Of a stretch of DNA of 64,000 nucleotides, positions 51,248 through 64,000 are shown in pieces (position 1 is the stretch's first letter; each line of letters starts with the position of its first letter). The stretch is from Smittia aterrima. Its lineage: Eukaryota; Arthropoda; Insecta; Diptera; Chironomidae. Made by a program: the position numbers and the translations under genes. The stretch is from the NCBI GenBank assembly GCA_033063855.1, contig CP093829.1, positions 13,113,537-13,177,536 of the forward strand, written 5' to 3'. The notes under the pieces were generated by a model. The model was not told where the DNA came from and ran no database searches. It worked only from the letters and a program-made list of their open reading frames with translations.

Positions 51248-54200
51248 ACGCGATTTCATGAGCTGTAAAAATTTAAAAGCGCACGTCATGTTCAGAAATT
51301 ATTTTCTTTTTATCTCCCCGAGACTTCTCGTTCCGTACATTTAACAGCTGAAAAAAGTTTTCAGTGACACATCAACAGAAAGTTCTCTTCTTTGAATATT
51401 AAGCAGGCTGGAAAATCATCAGACAAAACCAACTTCTCTGTGACCTTACGTGTCTCTTCGCGCCAACAACTTCTTTCATGAAAAAATTTACAAGAAACTC
51501 TCATCGCATAAGTGGCCGAGTCGCTTAAATGTGTCACGTAAATTCAATCAATTTCTTATTTTTCTGCAACAAATTGAGGGTTTAATATGCGCGAAGACTG
51601 TCAACGACAGACGCTCCCCTAAATGAAACGAAACGAGCACAAATTTCAAAGCTTTTAAACGACAAAAGAAAACTTTATACCATATGCGCTCGTTAAGGAA
51701 GTTGTTAAGTTAGGTTAAGCAGTAGTAACCTTTCTGCTAAGAGATTGATTATATAATATTTCTTTCTAATCCTGGAACGTCTGTTCCATCCTTCCTACCA
51801 AAAGAAAATAAAATATTTCGGTGAACATGTCGTGCGGCTTTAAACTTTTCCCAAATATTTATCCAATGTTGCTTATTCGCTTCACTTCCGACTTGCGGAA
51901 AATTAGTTTTATAATATTTCTACACGAAAACAGAATGTTTTATTAAAATTATGTCAAACATGTTATCATCATATTTGAACTTTCACAAACACGATCCTTC
52001 GTGTTGTTGGGAGAGAAATTTAATCAATAAAATGTTAAAATGAATTTAGAGTTGTTTAGCTTCTTAGCTTATTGAAATTCCAGTCGTTTCGAGGTGAAAA
52101 AAAAAACTCAATCAATGATTTAACTAAGAGAGATTATTTGTTCATCACATAACATTGATCATGAAGGAAGAATTTTACGAAATAGAACAAAGTTTGTGAT
52201 CAACCCAAACCACACATCGTATAAAACCCTGTTCTACGTGCCAACGTTCAAAACTTAAATAAATAAATTAATTCACCATTGTGGAACAAAATTGAAGTTT
52301 TTTCTAATTTCAGTATTTTCACAATAAAATTACAATATTTTATTTAATTATTTCCATTACCAAAACCACACAAATCAATCTTTTATGAGAATATGATTCG
52401 GTTTAAATATTTGCGGTATTAATTTAATAAACCATGCTAGAGTAAAACGAGAGGTTTTGTGGAAACTAATTCGAGGTGAGTTCGACTACTGTTTAACAAG
52501 CTCATTAACAAAGTTTTTATATTCGCGAACAGACAAATTTATCTTTATGCTTTGTGACATGAAATATCTGTTGAATATAATGAGATGTTTTTACAGAAAC
52601 CCGAACTGAATCGAACATCACACGTGATGTTACTCAAATAATGAGTACTTCACCATCAAATGCGGCTCATTTTTCACTCAGTTCACATTGTCACTGCTAA
52701 TTGAATCATAATCCCTTAGCTGCTTAAAATGAATCAAATAAATTAATAATATTAAACCCTGAATAACATTAGCATAAATATGTTGCACTTATTATGGGAA
52801 CGCGATAGCCTAATTATGCTAAATTCTCAACAGCATCAGAGATTAAAATCGCAGCTCAATCCAGCCTCGTGTCTATTAATAGATCGCAACACTCAAACTA
52901 TGCAATAAAAAATGGCTTTCGTTGCTCCTATTGCTCGACTCCTTGTTTGACGATGTCTCACGAGCTCTCTCTTTTTTATTCACAGAATAAACATCCAGAG
53001 GAACGCTGGACGAGCAAAAACACGAGAAAGGATGAAAAAATGATGAAACATTATTTAATGAATATTTATGCTTCACGAGAGCGATTTTTTATCGTGATTT
53101 TATCAACAAATTTCTCTGTTGCAAAACGAAGCGATAAAAGTTGAACGAACAGGATGAAACATTGCGCAATCATACGAAAGGCCTGCTAACTTCATTCACA
53201 TACATACACGCGCATTTACAAACATTTATTTCTACAGAGAATCCACTGAAAAAAGCTTAAGTCATCACTTATTCACGGTTCATATTTGTTTCGTTTATAT
53301 TTTATATTCCCCCTTGAACTTAAAAACATAAAAACTTGCAACTGGTTGCGAGAAAAGGAAGAGAGCTTCAATTTATCATCTCTGATGTACATTTTATAAA
53401 ATGTTGAATTTCCGAAATTCAAATTGGCCTCACTCAGATGAATCCACAAGCAGCTCATCGGAGAAGAAGTTTGTTTTATAAATCTGCCAGCCAGACGAAA
53501 GCATTAGAAATATTTATCATACATGTTAAGGGAAGGAGTCGTTGCGTATCAGCTTTAGTCTGATGTGGGAAAACTCAAAAAGATGAGATGGCTCATCTCT
53601 ATTTATTTTTATCGCCTCCGACCGCAGAGAAATTTGAATTGTCAGAATATTGCAATGTTCTCGATTTATTACGTTTCATAAATCTCTGTCCACCGACTGA
53701 AAAATCTCGAGAATTTCAGACTTTTCGGTGAAATAGTTTACTTTGTTAAAATAAATTTATGAGAATAAACAAAAGTCCCGAGCTTATTATTCTTGTCATC
53801 ATCGTTCGCTTATCGACACGGCTTCAATATTCCAAACACAAAATAAAGATAATGGAAATCATGAAAATGACGAGGGATTGACCAGACGTCAAAAGGGAAT
53901 GAAATTTCGGTATGGACTGGATGAGGAAATTTCTTTTTTTTTATTCTCCTTATAGCACAATCAATATTTAAATATTTTTTTTATGGAGTTTACCATTCAA
54001 ATGTTGATTTGAAAACTAAATTGTAGCTGAGTTGTCTGAGACAAAACCATTTGTTATTAAAGCTCAAATCCGATTTTTCTCTCAGATATTTTATGAAGAC
54101 AGTCTTCATTAAAGACGCAAACAACTGATTCAGAGCACACATGTTACAGCTTTAGCCATTAAAGCCTTTCGGATTTTTTTTCTTGTGATGTATTCGGATA

Positions 54201-57021
54201 AAGTCATGAAGTTTATCAAAGAAAAAGAGTACAAAGGCGCATTGTGATGGATTTTGAATGCCGACGGAAATCGATTCACCTTTGTCGTTGACTTGATTCT
54301 TCAAGAGTTTCCTTATGAAAAGGAGGAAATTTTGAAACTCAGGAGAAGTCTTATGCTGTCCAAGTTAATGTTTGTTCAATCGAGAAAGCCAGGACCAACT
54401 GCCGTCGGCATAAAATCAAATTTAAGGCGAGTGGCAAATGAGCAGACGACCGCAAAATTCGGGTTGCGACTGCTTCTGAAAATTTAAGCTCATAATTTAT
54501 GGAAATTTATGGATTCATAAGAATAATTCTCATGACTTGAGGGATGAAATAACCAAAGAACGTTTTCCAACTCAATCATTTTGAAAGAAAATTTCCGGTC
54601 AACTGAAAAGAGATCACAACTGTCTTGACGGTAAAAGATTCCTAAACAATGCTGAAGATATTTTAAAACAAAAAGAAAATAAATCGGCCAAAGTGCCCAA
54701 AAAAAAACTTTTTTTTTTAATAAAATTATTCTGACTTTTTAAAGCTCAGAGCTTTTCATTGCGTTTATGGGCAAGTTATAATTGCCTTTTTTTAAGGGAG
54801 CTTTCGTTGATGATAATCAATTGCGAGAGGAGGATTTAATGAATATTTAGGAACCCTTTCAAAGCGAGGGTTGGAAGTTATGAGCGGATCAAAATAAACA
54901 ACAATCTTAAATCGTTTGCCGTCACCAGGAAATGGTTTGCAAGATTATGTTAAAGTGATATGCAATAAATTTCATGAGGCGAGATTATTCTCTATTTCCT
55001 TCTCTTTCTCGTATATTAAGAACAAAAGCAAACGAAGCGATTGAGAGCCAAAATGCGAAAAGGGATTTTTTATGACTTTTGCTTTAGATGGTTGCGTAAT
55101 TTGTCTTTATCTGGAAAATGCCGTGGCAGACACATAAGCTTTGTTGTTCTGGGGAGACAACAAATCCTATAAGCAGATAACTTTTACTTTAATTTGATTC
55201 GATTAACTTGCGTCGACTTGTTCTAAAGCAAGCGCGGGAAATAATGTTGCAAGTTGTTTTGAAATTGTCCTTCACAGTACTCGACAGTAATTGTCGTTCT
55301 TCTCAGGCAAATTATGAACTCGTTAACAACGAACGGAAAACATTTAATGATGTCAAACTGCCGTTTTCTTGCTCTTTTTCTCGCGACAATGAGCACCAGC
55401 AATTTATCTCAAGGGCAAATTAGCGAGAAAAAAAGCAGGAAAATCTTTACGATCTGAATTAGGGGGAGCAAAAAGTTTGTAATTTCACATCGTCAACGCG
55501 GAAATGTTCTTTTGTCGTTTTTCCTTTTCTGGTTGATGTCGTGTCGTGACTTTGATGCTGATTGCGTAGATTGTTTTGTTCTTCACTCGCAACAATCTTA
55601 TATCCATGAACTGTCAAGAAAAGCTTCAACTAACTTGAACTGAAATCTTCACGTCTCCTTGTTGAAAACTGTCACAACTTTCTGTTCTAGCCAAATGCAG
55701 AGACTGAATCGGAAAGACGTGCGATGATGACATCATTCCATGAAAACGAAATATTAACTTCAGTCTTTCCTACCACATTGCAGTTCATAAAATGTGAAGT
55801 GACAAACAATCTCTGTCGCGAATAAAGCAGAAAAATTCGCTAAAAATCCTTAGATATTGTCCTCGTCCTCTAATGCAGAACGAGGACGAAACAAGTCACT
55901 CTCGGGTTTTATTAAATTGACATCATCATCTTATTTTTACGACGATCCTTTTTTCCCCGACAACCTTTTTCTTTGATCCAGTTAGAACTACTTCCTTATT
56001 TTCAAGTTCCTAACTTCAGGGCAATTTAGGGGACATGTGTGGGCTGAGATTATTAAAATTCAAAGGATCCAAGTCTTGAACAATAATGTGGCTCACATAG
56101 CATTAGACTGGTCAGGAATGCTTTATCTAAAAAAAGCAATTTGTTTAATTACAATTAGAAGTGCTTCCCACGTCCATCACATTCACATCAATCATGTTAG
56201 AGTTCTTCGCTTTTTTGGGGGGCTTCAGTTGTCTAATAAATTATGGAGAATTTATGCAGGAGCAGTTTACATGCATGATTTATTATGAAGCTTTTAGTTT
56301 GGATGAAACTCCTTTCACTGAATAAATGGACAATTTGTCAATCGCATTCGGAAATTTCTCGCCGCAAAATGATTTTCCAAACAATTGAAAAGTTATTGAA
56401 TGGGAAAAATTCGCGAAATTTGAATTTTTCCTACACCAAAGCTCATAAATCTTTTTGCTGTTAAACGTTGCAATTAGTGTAGAAAGAACACAATGCGCCA
56501 CGAACTGAACTTCAAATTTTCAGTTCACTGAACTGAAATTAAGTTTTGAATATTCTCGAATTTTCTTCTCTGATGTGAAAAGATCAGTGAATTAAAGTAA
56601 TTCATGAAGTGCGAAAGTTGATCATGCATAAACTTTCATTCAGACGTCAATTTTCATTTGATATCAGGCAATTTAAATTTTAAAGAAAATTTCGATAGCG
56701 TGGGCGAAATTAAAGTCACCTTGGCTCTGGATTGAAGTTATGCAAATGGTGTAGCAGAGCTGCGGTCATGTTTCTCAAGCGGGAACATTCTCAATCATTC
56801 CTGCGTTAGTATTCGGATGATTAAAGTCAATAAAATAAAAAATTAAGTTGTTCTTCGGTGTGATACTGTCTCGAGGCTCCCGTAAGTTTGCTCCAAATTA
56901 TTTATCAAACCACAACAATCATTGAGTTTCCTTAGCTTCCTTCAATCACAAAATATTTGACATTGGAATTTGAACTTATTTACACAAATCATCTCAAGAT
57001 TGGTGCGAAAATCTTATCAAA
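51248..57021. other. Gap between Syb and SLC25A21
   Basis: About 5.8 kb of AT-rich DNA with short chance frames only (for example 54254..54487 and 56037..56288 on the plus strand, both unsupported). No RNA gene or repeat was recognised. Confidence -1.
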
Positions 57022-58193
57022 ATGTCAGATAGAAAGAGACAAAGGGGTTTTATCGAGCAAGCAGCAATGCAAACAGCTGCTGGCGGATCAGCAGGTAAGA
57101 GAAAAATTGATTCAACAATGTTCAGTGAACTGAGGAATAAAACATGAAATATCTTTGAAGGTTTCATCGAAGTCTGCATTATGCATCCGTTGGATTTGAT
57201 CAAAACGCGATTACAATTGCAAATCAAGACAGCTAACATTTCATCGCAGACCGGCGCTAACGTGAGTTGACTTTTAGAATCAGATCAAAAAGAATCATAT
57301 TATTCAAACAATTCCCTTCTAGGTTTATTACAATGGAGTTTTCGACTGTGCTAAGAAAATGGTTCGCAATGAGGGCATGTTTGCACTTTACAAGGTAACG
57401 TTGGAAATTTAAACTTTCTGCCAAATCTTACTTTTCTTAACTTCAAGGGAATAATTCCTCCGATTCTCGTTGAGACACCAAAGCGTGCAGTCAAGTTCTT
57501 GACATTTGAGCAACTGAAACCGTTCTTTCTCTTTGGAAGCGATAAACCGACACCTTTGGTAAGTGAAACATTTTAAAATGTCATCTCTATCGTAATAAAT
57601 TATGTTTTGAATGACAGACATTCTCGTGTGCCGGCTTAGGCGCGGGAGTTCTTGAAGCTATTTTAGTTAATCCATTCGAGATGGTCAAAGTCACTCTTCA
57701 GGCTAATCGTAACAAGATTGGCGGAGATGTGCCAAGCACTTGGGCAGTAACTCGGCAAATTATTGCAAAAGATGGAATTGGATCGAGAGGTTTAAATCGA
57801 GGACTTTCAGCAACGATTGGAAGGAATGGTGTATTCAACATGCTTTACTTTGGTTTCTATCACTCAGTCAAGAATATTATCCCAGAGTATCAAGATCCAT
57901 ATAAAGAATTTTTGAGGAAAGTTGCAATTGGATTTGTCTCAGGAACTCTAGGCTCCGTAATCAATATTCCGTTTGATGTTGCAAAATCGAGAATTCAAGG
58001 ACCGCAACCGATTGCAGGTGTCGTGAAGTATCGATCGACTTTCCCAACGATCTACACTGTTTATCAAGAAGAAGGCTTCCGAGCTCTTTACAAAGGTTTG
58101 ACACCGAAAGTTATGAGACTTGGGCCTGGTGGAGCTATTATGCTTGTTGTTTACGAATATGTATATGAAGCTATTGAAGAATATCTTGATTAG
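57022..58193 (+). CDS. SLC25A21: Mitochondrial 2-oxodicarboxylate carrier (SLC25A21 type)
   Basis: Inner-membrane carrier exchanging 2-oxoadipate and 2-oxoglutarate, used in lysine and tryptophan breakdown. Five exons: 57022..57094, 57161..57261, 57323..57394, 57448..57558 and 57618..58193, with matching phases and introns of 53-66 nt, give 310 residues, close to the roughly 300 usual for the family. The three carrier repeats carry the PX[DE]XX[KR] signatures: MHPLDLIKTR near residue 34, VNPFEMVKV near 138 and IPFDVAKSR in the last repeat. The combination VETPKRAVKFLTFEQ after repeat one and AGVLEAILVNPFE fits the oxodicarboxylate subgroup as I remember it. The start is the only ATG before the first helix (MSDRKRQRGFIEQ). 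A plus-strand AATAAA at 58328-58333 is a candidate poly(A) signal. Confidence -1.
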
Positions 58194-58341
58194 ACATGAA
58201 AACAAAGAATTTATTTAATATTTACACCTTAAAAGCTTTTAAACGCATTTATTTAAAAACTTTATTCTTGTTGCTGAATCTTTATAACTTTTATTTTGTT
58301 GAAAATATTTCTGTTTGTTGATATTTTAATAAATTTCTGAA

Positions 58342-58626
58342 CTAAACTCCAAAACTTTTGAATATCTTCCCAAAACCGCTCATAGCACCCATGGCGTCTT
58401 TTAAGCTCATAGATGGTGAACAGCCGACATCTTGAGCAATATCTTGAGCAAAATCAGACAGATTGTCTTCATCGCCCTGAGTTGGTACCGTCGATTGATC
58501 AGTATTACTTGTTACTTGAACATTTGTTCCTGTAGATATTTCTGCTGGGAGTGTTGACTGATCGATGCTGGCTGATGTCGTCAAGCAAACTAATGCGAGT
58601 ACTGTGATCCAAATTTGAATAAACAT
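58342..58626 (-). CDS. Small secreted protein, single exon
   Basis: The ATG at 58626 opens 94 codons without an intron. MFIQIWITVLALVCLTTSAS is a signal peptide with likely cleavage after TSA. The mature part is short, acidic and Thr/Ser-rich, with the repeated motif DQST(L/V)P at two places, one cysteine (VGCSPSM) and a C-terminal basic hydrophobic end (GFGKIFKSFGV) that could be helical. A TATTTAAG TATA-like box lies roughly 50-60 nt upstream of the ATG. A minus-strand AATAAA at 58290-58295 follows 50 nt past the stop. It converges on SLC25A21 with a 148-bp gap. I do not recognise it; a secretory tissue product such as salivary or haemolymph peptide is only a guess. Confidence -1.
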   Translation of the reverse strand: MFIQIWITVLALVCLTTSASIDQSTLPAEISTGTNVQVTSNTDQSTVPTQGDEDNLSDFAQDIAQDVGCSPSMSLKDAMGAMSGFGKIFKSFGV

Positions 58627-61600
58627 TTCGAAAGTTACTGAAAACTGCGAGTAAGTGATTTTTCTTTAAAGTAAACACTTAAATACTAGAATAATTTATC
58701 GCAAAAGAGTAGAAAACAAGTTTGACAATCAGAAGCGAGAAATTGTTTCATGTCCGCGTAATCGGAAAAGCTTGGATTTTCCGCTTAATTTTCAAAAAGT
58801 GTGAACAATATGTTGACAGGCAAGTTGACAGCTTTGTCGTCGAGTGGTTAATTTACAGCGACAATGACGAGAACGAAAGGCGAGAAGTGAACGGTTTTGT
58901 GATTAACTCATTCTCACTCGAATCGAGATCGCAGAAAGTTTCAGTTTGACTTTTCTCCTCTTTTTGCAACACAATTTGCGATCTCTATTAAGCTTTACTA
59001 TCACATTCCAGAAGCCTTGCCTTTTTCAAAATAGAAATAAATTTTCCGCATTGTTCGTTTGAGGTTTTCCTGACGTCTTTTGTCAAGAATAAGACTTGGT
59101 AATCTCTAATTTTATATTTCCAACGTTACCGAAACTCTGTTGTAATCTTTTGTCTTTCACGCGAGAACCTCGAGAGTCTCTAGTCGAGACGAGCTGACAT
59201 TTAAAAATATAAGATTTGTCTTAAAATTCTTAATTTTCTTCTTTCATTTTTCGTCTGCAACAAAAATAAAAAATAAACTTTCACATTATTTTAGTCAAGT
59301 TTTCCAAACAATTTCTCTTGCATTTATGACAAAAAATTTAAATTATGAGGGCTCGACGTCGTGGGGTTGGTAAAGCTTTCAATTTTCCTATTGTACAACA
59401 GCAATTATCATTCACATTAAGCAAGTCTTTTGTCTGCTAGATAAAATTCAACAATCATTTTTTGTTTTTCTTGCTTTCCAATGCGCAAAAAATGGGAGTT
59501 GCAAAGAATTTGTCTTAAAATAAAGTTGTAAAGAATAATAAAGGCTCTTTGAGGATTTTTTTTTTGGGGGACATAATCTTTAGACCAATCCCGTCAATGA
59601 AATACTAGGCCGGATTACTCTTTAAGGAATCTATTCATTCCTCGAGAAGAATTTCTTCTTATTAAACGCAAAAACTTTTTCAATTATCACTTTGAATTAT
59701 AGTCTCAAGAATTTAATTAATTTGGAAAATAGTTTCTGGGCTTTTCTCTTCGAGAGCTGTTTAAATATTTGTTCATCAGATTTTCATTTAGAAACTTCTG
59801 CAAGAAGGGAAGCGTGTAATGAACACTGGCAAGACTTTTGTGACTCTGCATGCGAGAAATTAAAATTGTTGAGAGGAAATAGTTTCTCACCAAACTTGTC
59901 TGAGCAAAGGAAATTTCTTGTGAAAGCGATCAAGACTTTTTGCCATTTGTTGAGACAAGTTTCCATTACTTTAATTTAAACGTTCAGTGATTTAATGATT
60001 TAGAAGGCAAAAAGTTTTTGCTTTCAGAAAGTTTTTCGTGTTGCTACAAAAAGAATAAATCACAACTGCCGGCATTGCAGTTTAATCGTTCGATGAATCA
60101 TCGACATTAGATTTTGTCAGTGATGATAAAAGACAAAGCTCTGTTGTAGCGAGGAGAAATATCTTGATGCTCTCTGCTAAGTAGCTGGGTAAGTATATTT
60201 TTTTTTTAAATTTGGTTCTTGAAAAATCTAGTAAACTAATCGATCACGAGAAGTTTTCAGAAAACTGTTTTTTTAAACTAAATGAAGACGATAGAAGAAA
60301 TTATTCGTTTCTTGCGGAATAGTTTTCTTCTTCTTGTCGCTCATCGTTAGCTTCTGAGTGTCTAATGGTTGAATGATTCAAGCGGAATCGCTGAAGAAAA
60401 TTTTCGCTTCTTTTTCTCATCATTAAATTTAAGAGGAAAATTAAATTAAATTAAACCTGCAGCAAATCCTTTTCGCAATTTGATATTTTCCATTTATAAA
60501 ATTGACAATTCATGTCAAACGTTCAGTGATTCGTAGACGTTTCTGTAACCCAACGAAGCTTGAAAGATTTGTTTTCCTTTCATTGCCTTTGTCGAACGTT
60601 CTATTCAAATCGAGTGAAATCATTATTCAATTTGCTTTAGAGCATGTGAGAGAGAGACGAGAAGTAAAAGGATCGGATAAGTAACCTCACTCTACTCCTT
60701 TAGTCTGAGTACCACGTTTCTGCAAACTCTATCTACAAAGATTAAGATCGAACCACTTCCAGAAAACGGGGCTAAAGCAAAGACTGGAAATTAATTGAAG
60801 TCTCCGGATGTTCGAAGCAAACTTTTGGATTACAACTGTCGAGGAAAATGGCTGTAGATTGAATAAAGAAATATTATTACGAGATTAATTAGAAGTTAAA
60901 CAAAAGATATTTGTTTTATCTCCATTCGAATGTGTTCGCCCTCAGAATGTGTTCGCCTCAGATTATCGAGACATGAATCGGACTAAACATCTAAAATGTC
61001 TGTTGAATCATATTTGCTTACTCATGATTCACGCAATTAAAGTGACGATAATGCTTGAAGAACGTTCGAGTTATCGCTGAAGAAAGCTGTTCATGAATAA
61101 TTCAACGAGTCTCATGAAATCGATTGAATTGTGATGAGCTCACTGCTTATAAACTTGATTTTCGAGACGTCTTCATTGTTTACTTGAGGGAGAAACTTTC
61201 AGAATACTTCGCCAACTTTCTCTGCAAGCTGCATGAGAAGAGTATGTTGCAGGAAATTTTCCCCCGATTTCCATTTTAATTGACTTAAATGCAAATTTCT
61301 TTAACCATAACTCGCTATTAAAACCGTTCGTATCTTTTGCGGAATCAATTACATTTCCTCATTTTTCAAGATTAATTCATGGAATCTTGTTATCGAAAGG
61401 AAACTTTTATTTTAGCTCAAAGAAAAAATATTCCGATCACGATTCTCTCCGCCATAGTTTTCGCATTTCATTTCGGTTCTCTTTTCTTATTTTGAGAAGA
61501 AAGACTTTGAAAGAAAAATCGTTGTTGAGTCCTTGCTTAAATTATTACATAAGAATAGTTGCTGCAATGTTCTCGATCAATGCTGAGTCGGTTTCTTGCT

Positions 61601-64000
61601 CTAGTCAGAATGATTTCATTTCTACAAAAAAAAAATTCATGAGGGTCCTCGAAGAGCAGCTCAGAAAATCGTTATTGAGTTAAGAGCTTTTAATTTTCGT
61701 TGATGAAGCTACTTGGCCGAAGCATGTCAAACAACGAATGAACGTAAAGAAGCGGTTTTTACCCTCGTTGGCTTATCGCGACACTAAAAGTCGTTCCGAT
61801 TTATCAGGTTCAAAAATTTTCGTCTCTAAACTGAAACGAAATTTTGTTTACTTGTCAACCTAAAGATTCCTTCAATAAAATTATAAAATCGTGCCGCATT
61901 AGGGACTTGCGTAATCATGTGAGAGCTTCTCACTCTACCTGCCACGTCAAAGAGCTTTGAGGCGAGAGTGAAATTATTTTATTTGCGTTTATGCTTTGCG
62001 TTTTCTCTAAACGCATGAAAGCACTGAAAGGGAAATCCGTAAAGTAAGTAACAAATTTTTGAATGCTTGGAAGACAATTCAATTACCAGCTGCTATGGTG
62101 AAACGAACGTAATCTACCAAATTTCTTACATCGATTTTCCTCCTTCAAGCTTTTCGAGGACGGAAATCTATCATCAACAGCCTCAAGATAATCTGTTACA
62201 TTTTCTGTTCTAAATCCTTAGCTTCAATCTGTGATAATCCTTGAATTGTCTGAATGACAAGAAGGAAAGCTTTAAAGTTTGAAATCATTTCTTTTTTTTA
62301 TTTATAAAAAATCAGTTGTTTTGCAATCAGAGTCCAATCATTACCGACTTTGCTGAGAGTCATTAAAATCCTAAGCCTCGGGCGACGACGCAAAAGAGCA
62401 TCAATAGAAGCAAACTCACTAAGGAGAACAAAGTGTAAGCAAATATTTAAAGGAAACTCTTTCTGTTCTTCCGATTTTCTGTTTTCACGTTCGAGTTAAA
62501 AAGCCGTTTGCGGATTTCTATTTGCTTTACTTTCACTTAGGGTTTGTAAAACTTCAATGTTTCAACATCGTTGGCGTCTGAATATTTTTGTATTTCTCTC
62601 GTTTCCATCTCAAAGTGTTTTCTCACCATTCTTCGCCTAAATGTGTCATAGAAAATCGATTTCAATAAAATAAATATTTTTCCGATACGCCCTCCTCCTG
62701 TCGCTCACTCTTTCAGTCATTTCAGACAATTCTCTTGGAAAATCTGATTCATATTTAGAAGGCAAATAATTAACTGTTTGTAGTTAATTTAGCAAGGTGT
62801 TTTGTTTCCTTCGAATAACTCCTTAAAGTTTATCTTAATTTTCAATAAATCAATCAATTGCAGCATTCAATGTGTCCAGAAAATGGTTTATACCTACAAA
62901 GTAACAGCTTTGAACAAAAAGTTCTGGTTTTCATTGAAAACTTATTTAATTTAAAGAAGATTTATCGATTGAAGTTGTTGTGGAAAAATTTGATTGTTAA
63001 AGAAAGTTTTGAAAAGCTTGTTGCGGTTACATCAAGGAATGAAAATGGATTTCAACAAAGTCAAAGAAAACGAGTTGGAGAGTTTTATTTGAAAAGTAAA
63101 CTTTGTATGTGAACGAACGAATCCTTTTGAATAAATCGATCTTTCAGCTAAGATTGAAATGAAAAATTTCGCTATGACACCCACCGCGTTTTTATCGTGA
63201 TAAACTGTCTGAGTAAACGGTTATAGACGAAACAATCGCGTATTTTATGGCTCTGCCACCTACAAATTCGCAGCACTAGAGTCCCTCGATTTTTGCCGAG
63301 CCTTCTTTCTTTGTTCAACAAATTCCAACACGAACATTACACGATTGGAATTTTTCCCTGCATTCGCGTTTTGTTCAAATCGAAAAAAAATGTTTTATGG
63401 ATTTCAATTCCTTTTTGCTACGTAACATTTGCGTTGCGACTCATCGGCAGGAAGAAGAGTCGGGAACATTTAAATATTTATGCAAAGTGGGCCCTCATCT
63501 CGACGAGGGTCGGATCAGAGAACAGTTTTCATTTTCTATAAAAATCTTCGATTTTTAGCGAGGCTTGTAAACGCGTCTGAATAAATAATAAAGTCGAAAC
63601 AGACCTAATTGATATTTTAAGCTTCTATGTTCGCAAGCAAGCAGATTTGTCACGAGCAAATCCGATTACAAAGTAGAGGTTGTTCGTTAGGGATCGTGAC
63701 AAGTGTCTCAAAGATCTAAAAGTGTCTCTTGAATTATTCATTTATTTAAAAAAAGGTTCAAGTCGATACTTTTCCTATTAAAACATTTCATCACATTTAA
63801 AATGCAAACCCAAGAATTCCTCTTATTTCGAAATTCCGAACAAATGTTCCCGATGAAAAATGAGAATTTTATAAGAAAGTTCGGAAGAGAAAGTTTTCAT
63901 TTCCGACTAGAGTTGTCAAAAACATTTGAGTTATCACTTTTTGGGATGAGCTATCGTTCAATTTAGGAGCTTTTCAAATCAATGGAGAAATTTTACTGCT
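58627..64000. other. Right-hand non-coding stretch
   Basis: About 5.4 kb with AT-rich sequence and short frames on both strands (longest about 98 codons). I see no splice-consistent gene, repeat family or RNA gene. Confidence -1.

Noticed and set aside
57681..58193. A separate 170-residue carrier gene
   Set aside because: It is the last part of the SLC25A21 final exon; upstream exons complete the three carrier repeats.
1..64000. CRISPR arrays, bacterial operons, rRNA or tRNA genes
   Set aside because: I saw no regularly spaced direct repeats, no tRNA B-box-like GGTTCGANTCC with a fold, and gene structure is eukaryotic throughout.

Overview
This is a window of animal nuclear genome. The genes are split by short introns (50-90 bp) with GT-AG borders, the intergenic DNA is AT-rich, and the recognisable proteins are insect-like. 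The combination of CAP/SORBS, Syb, a CSGalNAcT, an SLC25A21 carrier and small secreted dipteran-type proteins suggests a dipteran with a compact genome, probably a nematoceran such as a midge. The order assignment is inference. I know of no prokaryotic or viral gene here.

Layout. (1) 1-8.1 kb, minus strand: 5' half of the CAP / sorbin-homology (SoHo) adaptor gene, running off the left edge, so its SH3 domains should lie outside the window. Three further exon-like segments upstream (9947-10295, 16277-16348, 21080-21401) all end in the phase that fits the same CAP acceptor, which suggests alternative first exons over more than 16 kb. (2) 11.2-14.8 kb, minus: one uninterrupted 1193-codon gene for a tail-anchored, Ser/Glu-rich, coiled-coil protein I do not recognise. 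(3) 15-30 kb: a coding desert with a possible TATA promoter and untranslated exons (26570-27356) and an orphan exon-like segment (about 29404-29677). (4) 30.7-32.2 kb, plus: two small secreted-protein genes, the second resembling DUF1091/ML-type proteins. (5) 32.4-39.3 kb, minus: an eight-exon gene for a secreted Tyr/Arg-rich protein. (6) 39.7-41.5 kb, minus: a possible 76-residue two-exon gene. (7) 42.3-44.5 kb, minus: a complete chondroitin sulfate N-acetylgalactosaminyltransferase. (8) 44846-45419: a Tc1/mariner-like MITE in the gap between this gene and Syb. (9) 45.9-51.2 kb, plus: synaptobrevin (Syb) with three alternative last coding exons. (10) 57.0-58.2 kb, plus: the mitochondrial 2-oxodicarboxylate carrier SLC25A21. 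(11) 58.3-58.6 kb, minus: a small secreted protein. (12) 58.7-64 kb: no gene that I can support.

The genes do not form one pathway. CAP (adhesion and cytoskeleton), Syb (vesicle fusion), CSGalNAcT (Golgi chondroitin synthesis) and SLC25A21 (mitochondrial transport) are ordinary neighbours. From memory, CAP and Syb are also close together in Drosophila melanogaster (2R, 46F), so part of this order may be ancestral. All exon borders were called by eye from splice motifs, reading phase and protein sense; none was checked by alignment or RNA data.
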